Shown here one piece after another: positions 46,081 through 54,386 of a stretch of 64,000 nt of DNA. The first letter of the stretch is position 1, and each line of letters starts with the position of its first letter. The stretch is from Desulfovibrio inopinatus DSM 10711 (GTDB lineage Bacteria > Desulfobacterota > Desulfovibrionia > Desulfovibrionales > Desulfovibrionaceae). The notes below the pieces were generated by a model. The model was not told the origin of the DNA. It did no database searches and saw only the letters and a list, made by a program, of their open reading frames with translations. The position numbers were made by a program, and so were the translations under genes. The stretch lies in assembly GCF_000429305.1 (NCBI RefSeq), contig NZ_AUBP01000011.1, positions 62,001 through 126,000 of the forward strand, read 5' to 3'.

Positions 46081-47531
46081 CGACATCGTACCATCGTGAC
46101 CTTGTCGTTGTGGCAGGGATTCCCATCGACAACTTGACCACATCGCAAGTTATTGAACGCATCGAAATCTTCATTGCCTCGGGGCAACCACATTATGTTG
46201 CCACAGCCAACGTGAATTTCATCGCAATGGCTCTATCTGATCCCGAGTTTTCCGATGTGGTACGCATGGCTGATATCATTACACCGGACGGCATGCCTGT
46301 TGTGTGGGCGGCACGTCAGCTCGGTAAACCAGTTCAGGAACGGGTAACGGGCGCTGATCTTGTTCCCGCATTGTGCGCTCTTGCGGCTCGTAAAGGCTAC
46401 AGCGTTTTTTTTCTTGGCGGGGCAACTGGCATTGCCGAAGCTGCCGTAGCGAATCTCAAAAAACTTCACCCTGAACTGAACGCGCATTATTACAGCCCAG
46501 ACTTCAATCCTCTGCTTGAAATGGAGCATGACACGATTCTTGAAGCCGTCCAAGCGGCTGCCCCGGACATGCTTTTTGTTTCTTTTGGCGCAGGGAAGGC
46601 GGAAAAATGGATTCGCATGCATCTTCACAAACTTGATGTCCCCGTTGCCATGGGAGTGGGAGCCACCGTTGACTTTCTCGCTGGCCGTGTGCGACGCGCC
46701 CCGGCCATTATACAACGTCTCGGCTTGGAATGGTTCTTTCGTTTAGCCATGGAACCGCGCAGAATGTTTCGCCGCTATTTATATGATGGTATTATCTTTT
46801 TCCGAGCCATCACGGCGCAACTCGCCCATCAGCGTCAGATGACACGACAAACGCACAATGAAGCTGTTCTCGACATTCATACAGAGACCGCTGGCACCAT
46901 TGCCGTTGTCGCCTTATCTGGCCGTCTCGATGCCATTGGAATCACTCGCATGCAGGAAGAGTGTCTTCCGTTTCTCCAAAACGAACGTCCTTTTCTCTTG
47001 GATATGTCGAGAGTTTCTTTTTTAGACAGCTCCGGACTCGGCGCTCTTGTCGCTCTGGAAAAACAGGCACGAAGCCACAACGACGTTCTGCGCCTCGTGG
47101 CACCTTCATCTGTCGTTTTACAAACATTCCGACTTGCTCGTCTCAAAGACTATTTCACGATTTACGAATCGGTGGATGAGCTGCCTCCCTCGACATTTCC
47201 CAAGCGCTTAGGCGGAATGAAGAAGTACGTTATCGATAATGAAACACTGACAATTCATCTGGAAGGACGATTCGATGCTTCAGTGGCCGACTCCATCAAA
47301 ACCGAACTGCTCACCCTCAGCGAATCGTCTTCACAAATACAGCATCTTGTTCTCAATATGGCAAAAACATCGTTTATTGATAGTGCTGGAATTTCTGTGC
47401 TGATTGCTTTGCACAGAATACTTCACCAGAATGGAGGACAATTGGAATTTGAACAGCTTTCCTCTGCGGTGCAACAAACCTTTACACTCGTCAAAATTGA
47501 CCGCTACCTCAACATTCTATCCTCTCACTGA
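46077..47531 (+). CDS. WecG/TagA glycosyltransferase with two C-terminal STAS domains
   Basis: 484 residues, unusual architecture. Residues about 8-250 are a GT26 WecG/TagA/CpsF enzyme: TANVNFIAMALSDPEF, TPDGMPVVWAARQLG with the catalytic-type Asp71, FLGGATGIAEAAV, and GVGATVDFLAGRVRRAP. Residues about 262-365 and 383-484 are two STAS domains; each keeps the Asp-Ser phosphorylation motif (SFLDSSGLGALVAL with Ser318, SFIDSAGISVLIAL with Ser436). The GT26 family transfers N-acetylmannosamine-type sugars onto polyprenyl-linked acceptors. With a kinase, phosphatase and two STAS proteins in the same unit, the likely reading is post-translational control of this enzyme by partner switching. Start overlaps the previous gene by 4 nt. 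Confidence 0.92.
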   Translation: MTTSYHRDLVVVAGIPIDNLTTSQVIERIEIFIASGQPHYVATANVNFIAMALSDPEFSDVVRMADIITPDGMPVVWAARQLGKPVQERVTGADLVPALCALAARKGYSVFFLGGATGIAEAAVANLKKLHPELNAHYYSPDFNPLLEMEHDTILEAVQAAAPDMLFVSFGAGKAEKWIRMHLHKLDVPVAMGVGATVDFLAGRVRRAPAIIQRLGLEWFFRLAMEPRRMFRRYLYDGIIFFRAITAQLAHQRQMTRQTHNEAVLDIHTETAGTIAVVALSGRLDAIGITRMQEECLPFLQNERPFLLDMSRVSFLDSSGLGALVALEKQARSHNDVLRLVAPSSVVLQTFRLARLKDYFTIYESVDELPPSTFPKRLGGMKKYVIDNETLTIHLEGRFDASVADSIKTELLTLSESSSQIQHLVLNMAKTSFIDSAGISVLIALHRILHQNGGQLEFEQLSSAVQQTFTLVKIDRYLNILSSH

Positions 47532-47537
47532 GGCATT

Positions 47538-48263
47538 ATGAAATCACGGCAGCACGATCGTCTTGAAATGATTCAGGCTCTTCACCGTCGTTTCACCCGC
47601 GGAGGTCGTACAGCACGCTGGCGTTCCCGCTTTAAAGCGTGGTTTTGGCGCGCCACCGTTGCATCAGCCTATATTCTGAAACGTGTCATAGACATTGTCG
47701 GTTCGTTGTGCGGACTCATCCTTCTTTCCCCAGTGTTGGCACTGACAGCATTCTGCATCAAACGTGAAGACGGTGGTCCCATCTTTTATAAACAAACGCG
47801 TGTGGGCAAACATGGTTCTCCATTTTCCATGTTCAAATTTCGCTCCATGGTGGTCAATGCCGATGCCATTCGTCAAACATTGACGTCTGATCCTGGGGCA
47901 GATGGTGTTCGCTTCAAGATGCAACACGACCCCCGCATAACCAAAACCGGACGCATTATTCGTAAATTGAGCATCGATGAATTGCCACAGCTCGCCAACG
48001 TCCTTTTCGGGGACATGTCACTGGTCGGCCCACGCCCTCCTATCCCCAGTGAAACGGCCCTCTATACCCCTGATGAACGACGACGCCTTGATGTCAAACC
48101 GGGAATCACCTGTTTGTGGCAAATTTCCGGAAGAAGCGAACTCAGTTTTTCTCAACAGGTCGAACTCGACAAAGCATATATTGAAAGTCAATCACTCTGG
48201 ACCGACATCGTCATTTTGCTCAAAACCATCCCTGCCGTCATTTCCGGGAAAGGAGCATACTAA
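47538..48263 (+). CDS. Initiating undecaprenyl-phosphate sugar-phosphate transferase
   Basis: 241 residues: short basic N-terminus, one hydrophobic segment (about 42-65, RVIDIVGSLCGLILLSPVLA) and the bacterial sugar-transferase domain. Catalytic motifs are intact: FKFRSMVVNADA, KLSIDELPQLANVLFGDMSL (Asp-Glu pair) and VGPRPPIPSE. This is the short PglC-like or WcaJ C-terminal type that loads the first sugar phosphate onto undecaprenyl phosphate. Follows the WecG-STAS gene after 6 nt, so initiation and the STAS-linked transfer step are encoded side by side. Confidence 0.9.
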   Translation: MKSRQHDRLEMIQALHRRFTRGGRTARWRSRFKAWFWRATVASAYILKRVIDIVGSLCGLILLSPVLALTAFCIKREDGGPIFYKQTRVGKHGSPFSMFKFRSMVVNADAIRQTLTSDPGADGVRFKMQHDPRITKTGRIIRKLSIDELPQLANVLFGDMSLVGPRPPIPSETALYTPDERRRLDVKPGITCLWQISGRSELSFSQQVELDKAYIESQSLWTDIVILLKTIPAVISGKGAY

Positions 48264-48264
48264 C

Positions 48265-48306
48265 ATGTCGACTTTCACCAAACGATATTTGTCAGGTATA
48301 CTATGA
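48265..48306 (+). CDS. 13-codon coupled upstream reading frame
   Basis: ATG at 48265 with a strong AAGGAG 9 nt upstream, thirteen codons (MSTFTKRYLSGIL) and a TGA at 48304 that overlaps the ATG of the next gene (ATGA). It starts 1 nt after the stop of the sugar-transferase gene. The best ribosome site in this junction thus serves the tiny frame, whose termination would deliver ribosomes to the downstream start. It may be a coupling peptide or simply a relic; no function can be assigned. Confidence 0.4.
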   Translation: MSTFTKRYLSGIL

Positions 48307-49751
48307 ACGCCATTGTCCTTCTTCTTCCTGACAGCGATTTTCCCGAGTCCTTGTCGGAACGTTATCCAACAGGACTCATGCCTCTGGGGACACATCCTGT
48401 GCTGCGCCACATCATCGAATACCTGGCGCAAAGCGGACTCATGTCAGTCACGATCATCATCACAGACCATGCCCATGCTTATGAATCATATCTTGGCCAA
48501 GGAGAACGGTTCGGTATCAATGTGAATTACGCATTGGAACGCGAATTTGTCGATGTCTCCACGTCACTGACTCGCTTGTCGGCAATTCCGGAAACATTTT
48601 TACTCATCGCCGGGTTTGTCCTTACTCATGCCGATCCGAACCTGCTCGAAGAGCATCTCAAAGCGACCAAGTCCGATCTTGCCTGGTTTCAAGGTCAGGG
48701 CGATATTTTGATGCTGCGACGCGATGCACTCACACACATGCCGGCCGGTTTGCGCTCACGTCATGATCTGGCAACCTATGCAGAAAACATCGCTCCGGCA
48801 TCTGTCACAACGCACGCCGCGTTCCAGCGCATTGAGGACATTCCTTCATATCTGCATGCGACCCGAGAATGGCTTGGAGGAAACCCACCGTTTGCACCTC
48901 GATCCGATTCGGTCTCTGTCGGCATCAAGTGCCGTATTCATCCCACAGCCCGACTGGTTCCTCCTGTTGCCATCAGTGACCACACAACCATCGGGAAAAA
49001 CTGCCTCATCGGACCATATGCCGTTATTAATGAAGGGTGTGTCATCGACGATGATGCAGAGATTGTTCAAAGTATTGTCTGGCCGGAAACGTATGTTGGC
49101 AGCTCGCAAACACTGCAATCCAAACTTGCCTGTCACAATCTGCTCGTCACGTTGCCCGAGGGTACGGTTGTCGTTGTTCCGGACTCCTTTCTTCTTGGCG
49201 CAGTCAACGAATTGACCGATACATCTACGCTGGACCGACTCCTGTGTCGTTTTATCGCCTTCGTTTTACTTCTGCTTGCCAGCCCCGTTCTGGCAATGTG
49301 TTTGATCAGAAATACTTTTCGAAGTGCTCGCACATTCACGTTCGTTCTCCGCGCTGGAAAGCTCATTCCACAAACGCTTGATGGAAAACAGACCGTGGAA
49401 ACTCTGCATCTTCACCACATGTCGCTTTGCCCCACACTCAGCCGCTTGCCGGAACTCTTCGATGTCGTGACCGGAACTCTCGATCTTGTCGGTCCTGAAC
49501 CCTTATCAATCAACGTTGCGCAGCAATATATTGATACCTGGGCTCACCCCAGGTTCACAGTACGACCCGGTTTTTTTCATCCCTGGGATGAACTCGATAT
49601 GCCGATGACGGATGACGACACCAAACGCGTCATGGAGAATTATTATGTGGCAACCAAAAGCTTGATGACGGATCTTCGTCTCACCGCCAAAGCGACACTC
49701 CAATGTACGCGTCGATGGATTCGTGAACGCTTGCAAGGAACAACAACTTAG
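48303..49751 (+). CDS. Nucleotidyltransferase-like / beta-helix / sugar-transferase-like protein, catalytically degenerate
   Basis: 482 residues in three parts. Residues 1-190 follow the sugar nucleotidyltransferase fold, but the GGxGTRL nucleotide loop is missing (start reads MNAIVLLLPDSDFPESLSER). Residues about 210-275 are a left-handed beta-helix (HPTARLVPPVAISDHTTIGK). A membrane helix (about 315-335) precedes a C-terminal region like the sugar-transferase domain of the neighbour at 47538, in which the catalytic GPRP motif has become GPEP (DLVGPEPLSI) and the Asp-Glu motif is not visible. Probably a scaffold or regulator of the initiating step, not an enzyme; that is inference. Confidence 0.7.
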   Translation: MNAIVLLLPDSDFPESLSERYPTGLMPLGTHPVLRHIIEYLAQSGLMSVTIIITDHAHAYESYLGQGERFGINVNYALEREFVDVSTSLTRLSAIPETFLLIAGFVLTHADPNLLEEHLKATKSDLAWFQGQGDILMLRRDALTHMPAGLRSRHDLATYAENIAPASVTTHAAFQRIEDIPSYLHATREWLGGNPPFAPRSDSVSVGIKCRIHPTARLVPPVAISDHTTIGKNCLIGPYAVINEGCVIDDDAEIVQSIVWPETYVGSSQTLQSKLACHNLLVTLPEGTVVVVPDSFLLGAVNELTDTSTLDRLLCRFIAFVLLLLASPVLAMCLIRNTFRSARTFTFVLRAGKLIPQTLDGKQTVETLHLHHMSLCPTLSRLPELFDVVTGTLDLVGPEPLSINVAQQYIDTWAHPRFTVRPGFFHPWDELDMPMTDDDTKRVMENYYVATKSLMTDLRLTAKATLQCTRRWIRERLQGTTT

Positions 49752-50704
49752 GATCGAAAAAGGCGGTGCACGGTGATCTCCGGCGGGCAGAAATAGCGAA
49801 CCGGCAACCCGGATGCACCAGCTCCGGACGAGGTGTATCCAATCATTTTTCGGTGTTGCCAACGACCTCGGGTATACTGCCGTGGACAGGCGGCATTGGT
49901 CATAATGGGGACTCCTCCGGGAAGACATATTTGCCCTCCATGCGTATGCCCACACAAATACAGTTTCACTCCGGCGATGGCTGCATCTTCATAGAGCTCC
50001 GGTGAATGGGCCAAAAGTACCGTAAAAACAGGATCGGGGAAAAGCGCTTTATGTAAGTCGTCGGCTCCATAGAAATGCGGGTCATCGACGCCGGCCAGAC
50101 AAATTTGGGAACCGTCACGGTCAATGATTTCATGTTCATTGAGCAAAACGCGAATCCCAAACGATTCTAAAGGAGCAACCATTTCAATAGCATCGTGATT
50201 GCCAAGTACCGCAAACGTCGATGCAGGCAACTCGGCCGAGAGACGATGCATCAATTCCATGCTCGTTCTATATTCGTCATGGGTTAAAAACCGATAATCA
50301 CCGGTTAAAACACCTATATCCGCCTGTATTCGGCCAATTTCGGCAATCAACCGATCTCCGCGATCGGGTAAGGCGTCAAGATGGAGATCGGAAAGATGGA
50401 GCAATGTAAATTCGTGAAACGGTACAGGCAAATCGTCAAAAACATGGTCGACATGACGCACAATCACATTGAGGCAGTTCTGTTGCCCCAGATTGAACAG
50501 GCCACAGCACTGTAACCCCAGGCGAAGCACAACAAAGGCTTGATCAATATTTTCCAGATGGAATTTGACCCGCCCCAGACCTCCGTACATTTTGGCGGCA
50601 TATTTAATCTGGAGACGTAAACGAGAACGGAGATGGGGCAAGCCGATACGCAGTGCCAACCGTTCAAACATCTCGACTTCAGCGTCGTCCCATTGCGGTA
50701 TCAT
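49748..50704 (-). CDS. Metallophosphoesterase (calcineurin-like)
   Basis: 318 residues. Metal-binding motifs in order: LLHLSDLHLD (about 102), GVLTGDYRF, FAVLGNHDAIE, LLAHSP, and YLCGHTHGGQICLPGG near the C-terminus. About 95 N-terminal residues precede the catalytic domain; they lack a clear membrane helix. Family members include UDP-diacylglucosamine hydrolases and cyclic-nucleotide or phosphoprotein phosphatases, and the substrate cannot be assigned. Convergent with the exopolysaccharide unit (stops overlap) and divergent from the GT4 at 50752. Confidence 0.85.
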   Translation of the reverse strand: MIPQWDDAEVEMFERLALRIGLPHLRSRLRLQIKYAAKMYGGLGRVKFHLENIDQAFVVLRLGLQCCGLFNLGQQNCLNVIVRHVDHVFDDLPVPFHEFTLLHLSDLHLDALPDRGDRLIAEIGRIQADIGVLTGDYRFLTHDEYRTSMELMHRLSAELPASTFAVLGNHDAIEMVAPLESFGIRVLLNEHEIIDRDGSQICLAGVDDPHFYGADDLHKALFPDPVFTVLLAHSPELYEDAAIAGVKLYLCGHTHGGQICLPGGVPIMTNAACPRQYTRGRWQHRKMIGYTSSGAGASGLPVRYFCPPEITVHRLFRS

Positions 50705-50751
50705 TGTTTCACCTTCCCGGTTTCCAGCATTCTGTGGCGAAAGGAGAATAT

Positions 50752-51987
50752 ATGCGTCTTGCCTATCTCATACCAGAATTTCCCGGACAAACCCATACGT
50801 TCTTTTGGCGAGAGAAGAACGCTCTGGAAGAACTCGCTATTACAGTATGTCTGTTCTCCACCCGGAAACCCAGAGCTGAAATTATTTCACATGAATGGGC
50901 GCAGACGGCCATAGTGCAAACTCTCTATTTGTTTCCTCCGTCACTGTCCGACATACTGCGTGCCGGACTGCGTCTTGTGCGTTCCGGTCCCAAAGCCTGG
51001 GCACACCTTCTCGCATCCATTGCCCGGACAGATCTTCCATTGCGTAATCTTCCCCGCTTGTGTGGACTTGTCCTTCCTGCCGCGCTTTTTGCCGACCATA
51101 TTCTGCGAGAACATATCGACCACATCCATGTTCACATGTGCTCTGATGCGGCCAATATTGCCCTGTTTGCTCACCTTCTCACCGGGGTGCCATATAGCAT
51201 GACTCTCCATGAATCTCTTGACGTTTTCGGAGGAAACCAGCCGGAAAAATGGCGTCATGCCGCGTTCGCCGTGATAATCACACAGACGCTTCGCGCCGAT
51301 GTCGAAAAACGACTGGCAGGATATTTGCCTGCGACATTGGCCGTGGCTCCCATGGGCGTTGATTTGGATCGATTCCAACGGTCACAGCCGTATACCCCCT
51401 ACAGGAGGCCTGAAACGGCATTGATTTTTTCCTGTGGTCGACTCAACCCGAGCAAAGGACACGCCGACCTTATTCGGGCCGTCGCACAACTCGTCGAAAA
51501 CGGATACGACATCAAGCTCCATATTGCCGGAGAAGATGACTCCGGCACGGGAATGCATGTGACTGAATTGATGGAATTGACACACGATTTGGGTATGACC
51601 GAACGCGTTGTGTTTCTCCGGGCTGTTCCGGAAACAACAGTGAGAGAAGAACTCGACAAGGCACATATTTTTGCGCTTGCGTCATGGCATGAGGCTTTGG
51701 GTGTCGTCTACATGGAAGCCATGGCTATGGGGGTGCCCGTCATCGGGACACGGGCAGGAGGTGTTCCCGAACTTATCCAGGATCACATCAATGGTCTGCT
51801 TGTGCCACCCCAAGCCCCCGAAGCGCTCGCATATGCTTTACAATCCGTGCTGGATGAACCAGATCTCGCATTGCGTTTGGGAGAAGCCGGCAAAAACACG
51901 GTTGTACGTGAGTTCCACTCAAAACGAAGTGCTGACGTCTTGGCCCAACATATCAGACAGATACACCAGAAAATAGCCCCGGCTTGA
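50752..51987 (+). CDS. Family 4 glycosyltransferase at the edge of the polysaccharide locus
   Basis: 411 residues; the ATG at 50752 (AAGGAG upstream) is preferred to one at 50653 that lies within the divergent neighbour. GT-B fold with LAYLIPEFPGQTHTFFWRE at the N-terminus, HVHMCSDAANIALFA, FSCGRLNPSKGHADLI (about 224) and ASWHEALGVVYMEAMAMGVP (about 318). Its layout resembles the GT4 half of the 43975 fusion, suggesting a duplication. Transcribed separately from the main cluster. Confidence 0.85.
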   Translation: MRLAYLIPEFPGQTHTFFWREKNALEELAITVCLFSTRKPRAEIISHEWAQTAIVQTLYLFPPSLSDILRAGLRLVRSGPKAWAHLLASIARTDLPLRNLPRLCGLVLPAALFADHILREHIDHIHVHMCSDAANIALFAHLLTGVPYSMTLHESLDVFGGNQPEKWRHAAFAVIITQTLRADVEKRLAGYLPATLAVAPMGVDLDRFQRSQPYTPYRRPETALIFSCGRLNPSKGHADLIRAVAQLVENGYDIKLHIAGEDDSGTGMHVTELMELTHDLGMTERVVFLRAVPETTVREELDKAHIFALASWHEALGVVYMEAMAMGVPVIGTRAGGVPELIQDHINGLLVPPQAPEALAYALQSVLDEPDLALRLGEAGKNTVVREFHSKRSADVLAQHIRQIHQKIAPA

Positions 51988-52140
51988 CACGACAACCTGA
52001 AGCAACTACATGGAGCAACTTCATCAACTTAGCCAAAACACAGAACTTTGCATGAGGTTTATCATCAAATTGCGACCTCAATACATACCGTATGCTTTTC
52101 GCAAAATTGCAAATCCGTTTTGGCACGGAAAGGCCTTCTC

Positions 52141-52914
52141 ATGAAAGACGTACAAAATAGCCCCGCCGATGTCTCCATGGCCATTGATCGTGTCGGCATA
52201 AAACATGTGCGCTTACCCTTGGTCGTCCGCGATAAAGCTCACGGTAAGCAACATACCGTTGCCGATCTTTCGCTCTCCGTCGATTTACCGGCCGCGTTCA
52301 AAGGAACGCATATGTCCCGTTTTGTCGAAGCTCTGGGCTCATGGACCATGGGATTGGACTTCGAGACATTTCGGCATTTGCTCACCGATTTGCAAACGCG
52401 TCTCGAAGCAACCAATGCCCATGTACACCTGACGTTCCCTTATTTTCTCGAACGGACTTCCCCTTCCAGTCGAGCGAAAAGTGTGATGGATTACGACTGC
52501 ATCGTTGAAGGTGAACTTGGTACGAACGGGGTTCGCTTGACGGTTGGTGTGGATGTCCCGGTGATGACGGTATGTCCATGCTCTCTTGCCATTGCCGATA
52601 TTGGAGCGCACAGCCAACGTGCCATTATACGAATTCGATGCCGCTTCAAGAAATTTGTGTGGTTCGAGGAACTGATTGATATTGCCGAAGCTTCAGCATC
52701 CTCCCCTGTTTTTTCACTCCTCAAACGCGAGGATGAAAAATACGTCACCGAGCAGGCATTTGCAAAGCCGACATTTGTAGAAGACGTTGTGCGGGCTTCT
52801 GCAAAGGCGTTGGAAGATCATCCGCAAATCACATGGTATCGGGTTGAAACCGAAAGCTTTGAGTCCATCCACAATCATAGCGCATTTGCAACAATAGAGC
52901 GATCCATCGCATGA
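52141..52914 (+). CDS. folE2: GTP cyclohydrolase FolE2 (type IB)
   Basis: 257 residues from the ATG at 52141 (GGAAAGG upstream). The FolE2 signature [20 protein letters not shown] (about 142-160) with its catalytic Cys-Pro-Cys region is present, plus GVDVPVMT and the Glu-rich [13 protein letters not shown]. Type IB enzymes convert GTP to 7,8-dihydroneopterin triphosphate using various divalent metals in place of strict zinc, the first step of tetrahydrofolate synthesis. Single gene; no clear Zur site was seen in the 150 nt upstream. Confidence 0.93.
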   Translation: MKDVQNSPADVSMAIDRVGIKHVRLPLVVRDKAHGKQHTVADLSLSVDLPAAFKGTHMSRFVEALGSWTMGLDFETFRHLLTDLQTRLEATNAHVHLTFPYFLERTSPSSRAKSVMDYDCIVEGELGTNGVRLTVGVDVPVMTVCPCSLAIADIGAHSQRAIIRIRCRFKKFVWFEELIDIAEASASSPVFSLLKREDEKYVTEQAFAKPTFVEDVVRASAKALEDHPQITWYRVETESFESIHNHSAFATIERSIA

Positions 52915-53205
52915 TTCGAACCGTCCGCTGCTTGTCGAAACTCCGCGCTTTATACGAATATCTTCAGGTTCTGCACGTTGCACGGCCTATTCTTATGCCG
53001 GATTTGTCCGTACCAAGTGACTTCTTCTCATTATGATCTTCCAGAGGAAGTTTTGCATCACATCGACCAATCGACGCACTTTACCTGCAATTGATGCGTT
53101 GAAATTGCATAAAAGCTATTGACGTTTGAACATAGATGCATGAATACAAAGGCATCGGATGTGTGATGAATTGTGTTTCTGACTCAACAAAAAAGGAAGC
53201 ACGCC

Positions 53206-53568
53206 ATGTCAAATGCCAATGTCAACGCACTCGGTGCGTACTCTGAAATGGCATCCGTGGCCGCCCACAATATTGCCAACATGAGTACTCCGAGCTTTAC
53301 ACCGAGCCGGGTGGCACTCGAAAGCATGCTTGACCCCAACGGGGTTCGTGCAATTGACAATGCTCGCCTCGAAAATGCCACACCTCCGCAAGAAATTACC
53401 GCTGAACGCGCTCGACTTGAGTCGTCGACCGGAGCCCACCCTTCCGATGTCGACGTTGCGCGCGAGATGGTGAACTTGACGGTGGCAGAAAACGGATTTG
53501 CCGCGAACGCCCAAGCGGTACGCGTTCAAGACGATATGACTCGACAAGTCATTGATATGGTTACGTAA
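53206..53568 (+). CDS. Orphan flagellar basal-body rod-like protein (FlgC-type)
   Basis: 120 residues from the ATG at 53206 (AAGGAAG upstream). The N-terminal ALGAYSEMASVAAHNIANMSTPSF matches the rod-protein motif (N-terminal helix with Asn-Ile-Ala-Asn), and the C-terminal DVDVAREMVNLTVAENGFAANAQAV matches the FlgC/FlgE C-terminal helix. It is shorter than a typical FlgC (about 140), with the middle beta part reduced. No other flagellar structural genes are in the window, so it is a detached family member of unknown use. Ends at a stem-loop terminator. Confidence 0.75.
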   Translation: MSNANVNALGAYSEMASVAAHNIANMSTPSFTPSRVALESMLDPNGVRAIDNARLENATPPQEITAERARLESSTGAHPSDVDVAREMVNLTVAENGFAANAQAVRVQDDMTRQVIDMVT

Positions 53569-53577
53569 ACGGATATC

Positions 53578-53620
53578 CACGCCGCATTCCTCTCTTTGGG
53601 AGGGCAAACGGCGTGTTTTC
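53578..53620 (+). terminator. Terminator after the FlgC-like gene
   Basis: Outer stem cacgccg/cggcgtg (53578-53584 with 53609-53615) enclosing a small inner stem (cctc/gagg), followed by TTTTC. It lies 10 nt past the stop. Confidence 0.7.
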
Positions 53621-53624
53621 TCCG

Positions 53625-54206
53625 TTATACAAAAGGTCCATCCAACCTGATGGCTTCACGACGCCGGGCTTCGGAACCGAAATAGCGCTCAAGGAGATGG
53701 AGTCCCAGCTCAATGCCTGTTGTCACGCCTCCAGCTGTAATGATTCGGCCGGCATCAACAATTTTATCAGAGACAACCGTAATTTCAGAAAAACGATGCG
53801 CCAGATCGGCTTGCCATGCCGTATGCGTTGTTGCCTGTTTTCCGTCAAGCAGACCGAGATGCGCTAAGATATATGCACCGGTACAAACCGTCGCTAAAAT
53901 GCAACCCGAGTCCGATACCTTACGCACATAGGTGTCCAATGCAGGCGATGGGACAGCACGAGCACCGGGCCCACCCGGAATAATCAGCACATCAAAATGA
54001 GGCGCATTATCAAATGTATACTGAGAAGTAACCGTTAAACCGCCTCGACACATGACCGGGTTCTGTTCTGTCACTGTGGCAAGTTGAAAATATGGAGCAT
54101 TTTCCTCGTTTCGAGCACAACTGAACACTTCATATGGACCGGCAAAATCAAGAACTTCGACGTCATGAAACAGCAAAATGCCGATGGAAAACAGGTCATG
54201 ACCCAT
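53625..54206 (-). CDS. DJ-1/PfpI family protein (isonitrile-hydratase-like)
   Basis: 193 residues, one DJ-1/PfpI domain. Conserved Glu in FAGPYEVF (about 25), nucleophile elbow ATVCTGAYILAHLGLLDGK (Cys about 107), GGPGAR loop and ITAGGVTTGIELGL. The VCTGA elbow and length are like the isonitrile hydratase / GATase1-AraC group without the DNA-binding part. Catalytic role uncertain (hydratase, glyoxalase or chaperone are known in the family). Divergent from the sigma-54 activator gene. Confidence 0.85.
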   Translation of the reverse strand: MGHDLFSIGILLFHDVEVLDFAGPYEVFSCARNEENAPYFQLATVTEQNPVMCRGGLTVTSQYTFDNAPHFDVLIIPGGPGARAVPSPALDTYVRKVSDSGCILATVCTGAYILAHLGLLDGKQATTHTAWQADLAHRFSEITVVSDKIVDAGRIITAGGVTTGIELGLHLLERYFGSEARRREAIRLDGPFV

Positions 54207-54318
54207 AATAGCTCCTTTTCAGGCAAGACTTCAGTAGATTTTACAGATAACTATGCTGCTTTCTTCAACCTGGTCAAGTTTGGAGATTGATCGAAATTCC
54301 GCTTGACTCTTGTCGCCC

Positions 54319-54334
54319 TGTCATTAAATTGACA
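54319..54334. promoter_or_regulatory. Short TGTCA/TGACA inverted repeat between pfpI-like and sigma-54 activator genes
   Basis: TGTCA and TGACA arms flank six AT-rich bases, and further TTGACA and GGACA words follow at 54341-54356. This could be an operator or overlapping -35 elements for the activator gene starting at 54387. Confidence 0.3.
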
Positions 54335-54386
54335 ATGCGTTTGACAAAATGGGACATATCTTTTCACTAGAGCAAAGGGACTGTGG

